Assembly (NCBI GenBank): GCA_002683195.1
Contig: NYSW01000042.1
Span: forward strand, 29,949 to 36,075
Direction of reading: 5' to 3'
DNA length: 6,127 nt
DNA from: Phycisphaerae bacterium
Lineage (GTDB): Bacteria > Planctomycetota > Phycisphaerae > Phycisphaerales > SM1A02
This document shows positions 1 through 6,127 of this stretch, in pieces; position 1 is the first letter of the stretch, and each line of letters opens with the position of its first letter. Both the position numbers and the translations under genes were made by a program. The notes beneath the pieces are model-generated. The model saw only the letters and a list, made by a program, of their open reading frames with translations. It ran no database searches and was not told the origin of the DNA.

Positions 1-660
1 CCCCGCTCGATCATCGGAAGCGTGGTGGTCGTCGGAGGCCTGTACCTCCTGATGAACGTCGTGTATCTCCGGGTGATCTCCCCCGCCGCGATGCTCGAGC
101 TCGACCAGAACGGCGACATCGTTCCGATGGCGAACATCGGCGCGATCACGGCCCGTCATCTCTTCGGAGACGTCGGCGGCCGGCTCGTGATCGGGATGAT
201 CGTGGTCCTCTTCATCTCGACCCTCAGCGTGTCGGTGATGACCAGTGGACGCGTGGTCGCGGCGATGTCCTGGAAGGGTCAGCTTCCGACTTCGTGGGGC
301 ATGCTCAACCGTCGAGGCGCTCCCACGCTCGCGATCATCCTGATGACCGCTGGCACCATCCCCCTGGTGTGGGCCTCGGGGCTCAAGGCGCTCCTCGAGT
401 ACGTCGGCATCCTGACGACCTTCGCGGTGTGTCTCACGATGCTCTCGGTCATGGTCCAACGAGTCCGGGCTCCCGACCTGCCCCGACCGTTCCGGATCCC
501 GCTGTACCCGATCCCGCCGCTGCTTTCGCTCGGCCTGGGCATCTGGTTGATCGTGACCTCGGCGATCGAGGACTGGATCCCGGTCCTCGCCTCCATCGCG
601 ACCCTCGTCGTGATGCTGGTGTTCCGACCGTTGCTGAACCGGCAGGGCTTCAGGACCTGA
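1..660 (+). CDS. APC-superfamily amino acid permease, C-terminal part (5' end outside window)
   Basis: The reading frame is open from the first base to a TGA at 658-660, giving 219 residues with no convincing start inside the window; the GTG at 22 is simply an internal valine codon. The protein is an inner-membrane transporter of the amino acid-polyamine-organocation type, which moves amino acids or related amines by secondary transport. About six hydrophobic segments can be seen, near residues 7-25, 61-80, 104-124, 130-148, 164-184 and 189-206. Two stretches resemble conserved parts of the family: a GR-x-x-AAM segment followed by a G-x-LP loop near residues 80-93, and an RPFRIP-x-YP-x-P loop near residues 160-170, just before the last two helices. 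APC proteins usually have 12 helices in 430-500 residues, so about half is missing. Substrate cannot be read from this part. It converges on the dehydrogenase gene and is not in the NRPS transcription unit. Family assignment is firm; specificity is unknown. Confidence 0.9.
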   Translation, partial: PRSIIGSVVVVGGLYLLMNVVYLRVISPAAMLELDQNGDIVPMANIGAITARHLFGDVGGRLVIGMIVVLFISTLSVSVMTSGRVVAAMSWKGQLPTSWGMLNRRGAPTLAIILMTAGTIPLVWASGLKALLEYVGILTTFAVCLTMLSVMVQRVRAPDLPRPFRIPLYPIPPLLSLGLGIWLIVTSAIEDWIPVLASIATLVVMLVFRPLLNRQGFRT

Positions 661-740
661 GCAGGATCCGTCCGGTTCGCCAGATCGTGACGAGACGGCT
701 TCCGCCGACGCCGGGGGCCGATCGATCCTGGTTCAAGATC
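661..740. other. Convergent intergenic gap, no clear terminator
   Basis: This 80-bp gap separates the stop codons of the plus-strand permease and the minus-strand dehydrogenase, so transcripts from both sides must end in or beyond it. Only weak inverted repeats are visible: a 4-bp stem at 696-699/704-707 with a 4-base loop, and a 7-bp repeat at 662-668/724-730 about 55 bases apart. Neither is followed by a run of T on either strand, so no intrinsic terminator is called. Rho-dependent termination or read-through is possible. Confidence 0.6.
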
Positions 741-1358
741 TCAGTCCGCCGGGTACTGGGCGACCTCGCCGTCGTCACCCGATTCGATGAGACGGCGGTA
801 CACCTTCGCCAGCTCCGCGGCGGGGATCCCAACCATGCCGGAGAAGAAGTCGAGGACCCGTTGCGGTGATTCCTCGACCAGCCCGGGCGAGACCAGGCAG
901 GTCCGGATCGGCCGGGATTCGGTCGCTGCCGCCCCGACGAAGGCCCGGATCGCGGCATTGACCATCGAAAGATGACTCATGCCCGGCATCGGGTGTCGGT
1001 CGAGAAGCCCGCTGGTCAGCACGACGGCACCGCCGGGTCGAACGAACCGAGGGGCCGCCTTCGCCACCGCGATCTGCCCCAGAAGCTTCGGTCGGAAGGC
1101 ATCGAGGGCCTGAGAGAGGTCGAGTTCGTCCAAGAGACCGGGCATTCCGCCTCCGGCGCAGACCACCACCGCATCGAGCGATGGCTCGGCCGCCAGACGG
1201 CCCACGAACGTCTCGATGCTCCCGAGATCCGCGAGATCGACGGATGGATCGGTGCTTCGCCCGGACGACATCACCTCATGATCGGACGACAACTCCCGAA
1301 CCACCGCACGGCCGATGGTGCCATTGCCACCGATGACCAGGATTCGTCGATCACTCAT
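741..1358 (-). CDS. Short-chain dehydrogenase/reductase-fold protein lacking the YxxxK pair
   Basis: This is a complete 205-residue protein running from ATG at 1356-1358 to TGA at 741-743. The N-terminus is a Rossmann fold with the nucleotide-binding glycine motif GGNGTIG at residues 10-16 and a CAGG segment at 67-70 that corresponds to the usual NAG motif. A TSG at 115-117 supplies the usual catalytic serine position (S116). The Tyr-x-x-x-Lys pair expected about 13 residues later is absent: the local sequence is HLSMV at 129-133. From memory it resembles a subgroup of short (about 200-residue) SDR proteins, annotated only as 'short chain dehydrogenase', in which this pair is also missing and the region after TSG is rich in G, A and N. 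It probably binds NAD(P), but whether it catalyses a classical oxidoreduction is doubtful. Its start lies 30 bp after the stop of the NRPS-like gene on the same strand, so co-transcription is likely and a tailoring or accessory role is a reasonable inference. Confidence 0.9.
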   Translation of the reverse strand: MSDRRILVIGGNGTIGRAVVRELSSDHEVMSSGRSTDPSVDLADLGSIETFVGRLAAEPSLDAVVVCAGGGMPGLLDELDLSQALDAFRPKLLGQIAVAKAAPRFVRPGGAVVLTSGLLDRHPMPGMSHLSMVNAAIRAFVGAAATESRPIRTCLVSPGLVEESPQRVLDFFSGMVGIPAAELAKVYRRLIESGDDGEVAQYPAD

Positions 1359-1365
1359 GGGGGCT

Positions 1366-1372
1366 CTCCTCC
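1366..1372 (-). promoter_or_regulatory. Ribosome binding site of the dehydrogenase gene
   Basis: Read on the minus strand, GGAGGAG lies 7 bases before the ATG at 1358. This is a near-perfect Shine-Dalgarno sequence and fixes the dehydrogenase start. It sits in the 30-bp gap after the NRPS-like gene, so the dehydrogenase has its own strong initiation signal even if it shares a transcript. No promoter is evident in this short gap. Confidence 0.85.
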
Positions 1373-1388
1373 AGGAAAGGTGGTCATC

Positions 1389-4300
1389 CTACCGAGCGGA
1401 TCCGGCTCGACCGTCTTGAACCACGGACACGTGCCGATCCACGATCCCGGTGAGGACCCCCTCCGAACCGAATCGGAAGAAGTCCTTGTGATCCGACAGA
1501 TCGACCCGATCGACCTCGACGCCACCGAGTGCCAGTCGATGCCAGGCCGCGAAGCGTCGATCCCGCCCCCGCCTGGATACGAGTCGCACCGCGATTTCCG
1601 CCGCCCGGGGCCGGTGCGCACCCAACGCATCGATCAGCAGTCCTGCGTACTCCCGGTCCCGGGAGTCCGGGAGTCGACCTCGGGGATCCCGCGAATCAGG
1701 CAGCAGGCTCGGCCCGCGATCCTTCGTCATCCGACGACCGAGAGCACGGAGGGGATCGAGGTTCGACATCGAGTCGATCGCGGCATTCATCGTGTGGCGA
1801 AAGCGATCCGGGAACGCCCCGTCGACGTGGATCTCCGGTTCGATCAGGATCGGCATCGGCAGATCGATGCCTCGTCGACGGCACGTCGCCGCGACCTCGA
1901 AGGCGATCCACCCACCGATCGAGTATCCGACGAGAATCGGAGGCGATTCGCCCGTGCCCTCGATCACCAGATCCACCACGTCCGAGATCAGATCGCTGAA
2001 TCGCCCCGGGCCGCGGCCGCGATCGAGGACGGATCGACATCGATCGAGATCCAGATCGATCGCTTCGACCGTCGCCCTCGCACCCAGCGGAGCCCAGATG
2101 TGTCGCAGCGTCGCCTCCCCGTGAAGACCGGGCAGGAAGAGGACGGTCGGTCTGCCGGGCCGTTCGATCACTCCATGACGACGATGCCCGTTCACGATCT
2201 TTTCCACCACGCCATCGGATGCCGCCTTTCGAAGGCGTTCGGAAAGATCTCCGATGTCCCGAGCGGCATGCACCAACGTCAAGGGAAGCGTTCGGCCGCA
2301 TGACTCCTCGAGGATGGCGTGCAATCGCATCGCCCCGAGGGAATCACCGCCAAGCTCGAAGAACGAACGGGACGGATCGTCGACCCTCCGTCCGAGCACC
2401 CGGCCCACCTGCGCCGCCATCCAGTCGGGGGAATCGAGGTCGACGACCAGCGGCGCCTCGACCACCATCTCGGCGAAGAGTGAACGAGCGGCCATGCGGT
2501 CGGTCTTGCCGGAAGGGGTCCGAGCCAGTGATTCCACGAATCGCCACCGGCGAGGAATCGCATACCGGGGCAGGACGGACTCCAACCTCGCCTCCATGTC
2601 GCTGATCCAGGCGTCGGTCTCGATCTCCATCGATCCGGTCTCCACGACCACCCCGAGGATCCGATCGGTCCCCACCCCGATCGCCAGCACGTCGATCTCC
2701 CGCCCTTCCTCGATCCGGTTGATCGCCTGGCGAACCTCGTCCAGCTCGATCCGGTAGCCACCGATCTTCACCTGATCGTCGTTTCGACCGCCGAAGAGAA
2801 TCTCTCCATCGAGAGTCCAGGATCCACGATCACCGGTTCGGAACCACCGCCCTTCCGCTCCCGCCAGCGATCGAAAGCCTCCCTGGTCCTCGTCGGTCGG
2901 CATGTACCCGAGGGCGACCTGTTCACCGCCGATCCAGATCTCCCCCTCCACGCCCGGTGGCACGCGTCGCGCCCCCTCGTCGAGAATCCGGATCTCCGTT
3001 CCCCGCTCCGGTCGACCGATCGGGATCGAGTCATGATCGGTCGATGTCGCGTCGATGACATGAGCCGTGACCGTCACGGTGGTCTCGGTCGGTCCGTACC
3101 GGTTCATGAGGCAGATCGATGCATCCGTCAGCTCGAGCCAGTTTCGAATCAGATCGGGATCCGCCACGCTTCCACCGATGTCGACGTGGCGAAGAGTCTC
3201 CGGAATCGGTTGATCGATCCGCGCGACGTGTTTCATCCAGGCCGACCACAGCGCCGTCGCGCAGCCGAATCCCGAGATCGCACGTGAACGGAAGGCCTGG
3301 GTCAAGGATGCCGCGCTCGCGAGATCGGCACGATCGAGCACCACGATCGTGCCACCCCGGACCGCCGGATACAGGACTTCGGCCGCTGAGGAATCGAACG
3401 CCACCGACGACGTCCATGCCGATCTCTCGTAGGCCAGGGGGTGAATGGCCTCGGCGACCGTCTCCAGGTACTGATCGAAATTCCGGTGGGAGAGCCGGAC
3501 GCCGCGCGGAACGCCGGTGCTTCCCGAGGTGAAGAGCACGAACGCCACGTCGTCCGGTTCGGGCCGACCGATGCCGTGAAGCACCTCACCCGACTTCCCG
3601 GTCGATGGAGCGGCGGAGATCCAGTCCATCGAATCGTCGGGCATGGCGCGGCCGGGCTCGGTCACCCCCACTTCCGTTCCAAGAATGTCCAGGATGCGTC
3701 GGACGCGATCGTCGGGGGCGAGTGGATCGAGCGGCACGAATCCGGCACCCAGGCAGAGCACCGCCATCATCACTGCCACGAAGGGTGTGCCACGATCCAG
3801 AGCCACCGGAACAAGATCACCAGCGACGACGCCGGCGAGGCGGAGCCGGGTCATCCAGGCCTCCGTCAGTTCGGCCATCTCACGATCGGTGGCACCACCG
3901 TCCGCGACACAGTCGACGAAGACCCGGTCGGGATCGGCGGCACGCAACCGTTCCATCAGGACCGCCATGAACGATTCCGGCGCGGGAATCGACTGGCTCC
4001 CCTCCCATGACCGGACCATGGATGCGGTGCCACCGACGACTCGAGGCAGGCCGCCCATCGGAACATCCGAGGTTCTCTCGAGGGCTCCGCACCGGTGCTC
4101 ATAGAGATCAGCGAAGGTACCCATCGCCCACTCCGGACCGGTCACCGACCAGGTTCCGTCCGTCGCCCGACGGAAGGTCCAGCAGGCGGGCGGTCCCGGG
4201 TCCGGAGTGTTCTCGAGCACGCGGATCGGCAGACGCCCGGGATCAAGCAGTGGCTTCTCACCCACGCCGATCCGGTCGAGGATGTCCGCCAGGAAAGGTC

Positions 4301-5600
4301 CTCGACGACGGGTCTCGGCGAGGGCCGCCTCGATCGACTCGGCCAGGCGACCCATCCCGGTGGTGGGATCGATCGGCACCTTCACCGGCGCCAGAGGGTG
4401 GAGCAGCGACGTGACCTCCGGATCGACGCCGGGGCCGACACCTGCCCGGAGCTCCGCTCGACTCCAACCCAAGGCGAACTGGATCGAATCGTCGCCGTGG
4501 ATCGCATGACAGGCGACGAGCCCGCAGATCAGGTGCTCGAGGCCGTCGCCAAGCACCATCTCCCCGGAATCACCCGACCCCATCCAGTCGCCGGTCTGAT
4601 CGAAGGCACCCAACCGCATCCGCCACCAGAGTTCGGTTCGAAACCTCGCGGCATCCCAGCGCTCGATTGCCAGAAGCTCGGCCTCGTCCCGTACCGTCAT
4701 CCGAAGACCGGCCCCCTCGATCGCCCTGACGGGTGGCTCGCTCCGGTCGACCACCAGGCAACCATCCCCACATCGGACATGAAGTCGTCCGTCGTCGCCC
4801 GTCCACGTCGCACCGGGGGCCGATTCAGGGTTCGGACAGTCAAGGTCCTCGCAGGCCGATGCCCCGATCAAGGCATGCCACCGGTCGTCGAGTCGGAATC
4901 TCGGCCGTCCCACGTAGTTCGGGTACGGACCGAAGTCGTGGGCATCGACCACGCGTCGAATGGAAGCGACGGGCGACCGCCAGTCGGTCTCGATGCCTCG
5001 ACGGCACCAGTTCTTGCTTCCAAAACACGTTCGCAGGGATGAATCCTGGGCTCGAGCGTCCGGCGTCTCCTCGCAGAGCAGGGGCATCAGTCGCTCGAAG
5101 GAACGACGCCCGGCCTCCACGCAGCGAACCTGCAGCGCGAGGGCGGTGTCGTCGGCTTCGATCGGAACCGATTCGGTGACCAGAAGATCTCCGGTGTCGA
5201 TGCCCTCGTCCACCAGGTGCCAGACCACTCCGTGCGCGGTCGCGCCGTCGAGCAGGGCGCGGGTCGGCGCATACAGCCCCGCATATCCGGGCAGGGGTCC
5301 ATCATGGAAGTTCACCACCCCCCGAGCGGGGTGTTGAAGCACCCTCGGAGGCAGGATCCGCAGGTTGAAGACGCTGAGTATCCAGTCGCAGGGGACCTCG
5401 AGCATCACATCGAGATCGGCATCGACGTCGAAAGTCGGAATCCCCCTCGATCGACACTCGCCCGCGAAGGCATCGCTCGCCGGAAGGCAACCGACCACCT
5501 CGAAGCCGCGCTCGATCAGTCGCCGAAGACAGCCGTCGGCGACCGCGGCATCACCGATCAACTGCACTCGCACGGCACCGGTTGCATCTTCGCCCGTCAT
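1389..5600 (-). CDS. One-module NRPS-like enzyme: formyltransferase - half condensation - adenylation - carrier - thioesterase
   Basis: This 1403-residue protein starts at the ATG at 5598-5600 and ends with TAG at 1389-1391. Numbering is from that ATG. Residues about 9-180 form a methionyl-tRNA-formyltransferase-like core with the catalytic set N97, H99 and D135 (NFHDGPLPGYAG at 97-108; GIDTGD from 133). A formyltransferase C-terminal subdomain follows to about 300. Residues about 308-512 look like the second lobe of a condensation domain. An adenylation domain (about 540-1040) has the core motifs: GAGFVPLDP (618-626), FTSGSTGVPRG (690-700), FDSS (735-738), NRYGPTE (833-839), FRTGD (920-924), GRNDDQVKIGG from 938, and PSGKTDR with catalytic K1032. 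A carrier domain has LGGDSL with phosphopantetheine serine S1087. The C-terminal thioesterase has GYSIG with nucleophile S1227 and histidine H1371. By analogy with LgrA, it should activate an amino acid, thioesterify it, N-formylate it using formyl-tetrahydrofolate and release it. The product is unknown. The enzyme is probably cytoplasmic and needs a phosphopantetheinyl transferase encoded elsewhere. Confidence 0.93.
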   Translation of the reverse strand: MTGEDATGAVRVQLIGDAAVADGCLRRLIERGFEVVGCLPASDAFAGECRSRGIPTFDVDADLDVMLEVPCDWILSVFNLRILPPRVLQHPARGVVNFHDGPLPGYAGLYAPTRALLDGATAHGVVWHLVDEGIDTGDLLVTESVPIEADDTALALQVRCVEAGRRSFERLMPLLCEETPDARAQDSSLRTCFGSKNWCRRGIETDWRSPVASIRRVVDAHDFGPYPNYVGRPRFRLDDRWHALIGASACEDLDCPNPESAPGATWTGDDGRLHVRCGDGCLVVDRSEPPVRAIEGAGLRMTVRDEAELLAIERWDAARFRTELWWRMRLGAFDQTGDWMGSGDSGEMVLGDGLEHLICGLVACHAIHGDDSIQFALGWSRAELRAGVGPGVDPEVTSLLHPLAPVKVPIDPTTGMGRLAESIEAALAETRRRGPFLADILDRIGVGEKPLLDPGRLPIRVLENTPDPGPPACWTFRRATDGTWSVTGPEWAMGTFADLYEHRCGALERTSDVPMGGLPRVVGGTASMVRSWEGSQSIPAPESFMAVLMERLRAADPDRVFVDCVADGGATDREMAELTEAWMTRLRLAGVVAGDLVPVALDRGTPFVAVMMAVLCLGAGFVPLDPLAPDDRVRRILDILGTEVGVTEPGRAMPDDSMDWISAAPSTGKSGEVLHGIGRPEPDDVAFVLFTSGSTGVPRGVRLSHRNFDQYLETVAEAIHPLAYERSAWTSSVAFDSSAAEVLYPAVRGGTIVVLDRADLASAASLTQAFRSRAISGFGCATALWSAWMKHVARIDQPIPETLRHVDIGGSVADPDLIRNWLELTDASICLMNRYGPTETTVTVTAHVIDATSTDHDSIPIGRPERGTEIRILDEGARRVPPGVEGEIWIGGEQVALGYMPTDEDQGGFRSLAGAEGRWFRTGDRGSWTLDGEILFGGRNDDQVKIGGYRIELDEVRQAINRIEEGREIDVLAIGVGTDRILGVVVETGSMEIETDAWISDMEARLESVLPRYAIPRRWRFVESLARTPSGKTDRMAARSLFAEMVVEAPLVVDLDSPDWMAAQVGRVLGRRVDDPSRSFFELGGDSLGAMRLHAILEESCGRTLPLTLVHAARDIGDLSERLRKAASDGVVEKIVNGHRRHGVIERPGRPTVLFLPGLHGEATLRHIWAPLGARATVEAIDLDLDRCRSVLDRGRGPGRFSDLISDVVDLVIEGTGESPPILVGYSIGGWIAFEVAATCRRRGIDLPMPILIEPEIHVDGAFPDRFRHTMNAAIDSMSNLDPLRALGRRMTKDRGPSLLPDSRDPRGRLPDSRDREYAGLLIDALGAHRPRAAEIAVRLVSRRGRDRRFAAWHRLALGGVEVDRVDLSDHKDFFRFGSEGVLTGIVDRHVSVVQDGRAGSAR

Positions 5601-5618
5601 CTTCAACGCACCTCTCCC
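5601..5618 (-). promoter_or_regulatory. Ribosome binding site and start choice of the NRPS-like gene
   Basis: On the minus strand GGGAGAGG (5611-5618) precedes two in-frame start candidates. A TTG at 5604-5606 would leave only 4 bases to the GAGG, which is too close. The ATG at 5598-5600 leaves 10 bases and is preferred. An in-frame TGA lies five codons above the TTG, so no longer start exists. The difference between the two choices is only two residues. Confidence 0.65.
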
Positions 5619-5686
5619 GGGTCATCGGCCACCGACCGCGACTTCCACGATCGCCATCGGAAGCAGGATCCCGATTCGAACACTGC
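5601..5686. other. Intergenic gap upstream of the NRPS-like gene
   Basis: This gap of 86 bp lies between the stop of the hydrolase-like gene and the start of the NRPS-like gene, both on the minus strand. No convincing -35/-10 pair can be picked out. A short inverted repeat (ATCGG/CCGAT with a 10-base spacer, around 5650-5675) is not followed by T residues and is not a terminator. The gap is long enough for a promoter but also compatible with one transcript covering all three minus-strand genes. Confidence 0.5.
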
Positions 5687-6127
5687 TCAGGAACCGTCTT
5701 CAGAGCCAGCCTCGGGGGCCGCCTCGGGCTCGGCCGCCGGAATCACGATCTCCGCCGTGAAGACGCCCTTCGGGTCTCCTCGCTCGGCGAGGGTTCTCGT
5801 GATCACCTCTACCGTGCGGGGGACGATCCCCTTGAAGACCACCTGATCACCGCGATTGACGGTGACGGGCTCGTCCAGGTCGACCATCGAGTCGTCGAGC
5901 CTGATTCGAAGCCCACGTTCCCCGCCTTCGATGATGTCGATCACGTTGCCCGATCGTTCGACGACGATCCGCTCGCGTGCCTTCGGCTCATCGACCGCGA
6001 GCCAGTAGAAGCGATCGTGGGTGACGTCGTCCTGAAGCCAGACGATCCGGTCCGGACGGAGATCGCGTCGATGTCGGGCCATCCAGGGGACCGCCACCGC
6101 ATCCTCCCGGTCCATCCAGTGCCCCTT
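5687..6127 (-). CDS. Probable alpha/beta-hydrolase (esterase/peptidase-like), C-terminal part (5' end outside window)
   Basis: The minus-strand frame is open from the window edge to a TGA at 5687-5689, giving 147 residues; the ATG at 6113-6115 is preceded by more open frame (K-G-H-W before it), so it is an internal methionine. The visible part begins with GHWMDRED, followed by a WMARHRRDLRPDRIVW segment and RFYWLAV. It then runs into a compact beta-rich stretch with repeated short hydrophobic strands (NVIDI, LRIRL, VTVNRGDQVVF, FTAEIVI). In secreted or cytoplasmic alpha/beta hydrolases of the esterase/PHB-depolymerase-like type, the catalytic histidine sits in a GH-x-W-like context shortly before a C-terminal extension of this kind, so the first histidine here may be the catalytic one. 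This is recalled similarity, not a search. The last 17 residues are a low-complexity tail rich in Ala, Glu and Pro. The catalytic serine and any signal peptide would lie outside the window. It is on the same strand as, and upstream of, the NRPS-like gene. Confidence 0.75.
   Translation of the reverse strand, partial: KGHWMDREDAVAVPWMARHRRDLRPDRIVWLQDDVTHDRFYWLAVDEPKARERIVVERSGNVIDIIEGGERGLRIRLDDSMVDLDEPVTVNRGDQVVFKGIVPRTVEVITRTLAERGDPKGVFTAEIVIPAAEPEAAPEAGSEDGS

Noticed and set aside
696..707. Hairpin in the convergent gap as a bidirectional terminator
   Set aside because: The stem is only 4 bp and neither strand has a following T-run.
2030..2065. GATC/CGATCG-rich cluster as a regulatory site or replication origin
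   Set aside because: It lies inside the thioesterase-coding region and is explained by Asp-, Arg- and Ile-rich codons (around IDLDLDRCRS); no DnaA-box-like or AT-rich element accompanies it.
972..2303. A 443-codon open frame on the plus strand
   Set aside because: It is antisense to the dehydrogenase and to the thioesterase/carrier part of the NRPS-like gene, both of which have clear domain motifs. Its translation is rich in R, D, H and P with no recognisable domain, as expected from the complement of a GC-rich gene.
4095..5042. A 315-codon open frame on the plus strand
   Set aside because: It lies entirely opposite the formyltransferase, half-condensation and early adenylation region. Its composition is that of a shadow frame and no domain was recognised.
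5598..5606. TTG at 5606 as the start of the NRPS-like protein
   Set aside because: It leaves only 4 bases to the Shine-Dalgarno-like GAGG, while the ATG two codons later has a spacing of 10.
5687..6115. Complete small gene starting at the ATG at 6115
   Set aside because: The frame stays open to the window edge, and the residues just upstream (KGHW) continue a conserved-looking segment, so this is the end of a larger protein.

Overview
This is a GC-rich bacterial window with tightly packed genes and short intergenic gaps. It holds four protein-coding genes. Two are cut by the window edges: a plus-strand permease at the left and a minus-strand hydrolase-like protein at the right. Between them, on the minus strand, lie a very large one-module nonribosomal peptide synthetase (NRPS)-like enzyme and a small short-chain dehydrogenase (SDR). 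No RNA gene, insertion sequence, CRISPR array or phage signature was seen. The high GC, the very frequent GATC tetramers and the style of the proteins would fit an environmental bacterium such as a planctomycete, but this taxonomic guess is weak and rests on general impression.

Layout. Positions 1-660 (+) encode the C-terminal half or so of an APC-superfamily amino-acid/polyamine-type permease. A gap of 80 bp separates it from the convergent minus-strand genes. Positions 741-1358 (-) encode a 205-residue SDR-fold protein with a Rossmann nucleotide-binding motif but no YxxxK catalytic pair. Only 30 bp upstream, positions 1389-5600 (-) encode a 1403-residue multidomain enzyme. Its order is formyltransferase, an apparent C-terminal half of a condensation domain, adenylation, peptidyl carrier protein and thioesterase. 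After a gap of 86 bp, positions 5687-6127 (-) encode the C-terminal part of a probable alpha/beta-hydrolase-family protein.

How they may work together. The NRPS-like enzyme contains everything needed to activate one amino acid, load it on a phosphopantetheine arm, N-formylate it and release it. This points to a small formylated amino-acid product rather than a long peptide. The SDR gene is close enough to be co-transcribed with it and has its own strong ribosome binding site, so it is a candidate tailoring or accessory protein. The permease is convergent and the hydrolase is incomplete, so their links to the pathway are only possibilities. The NRPS-like enzyme is the main point of interest: formyltransferase domains at the start of an NRPS are known (LgrA of linear gramicidin), but there they initiate a long multimodular peptide, whereas this protein stops after one module and carries its own thioesterase.
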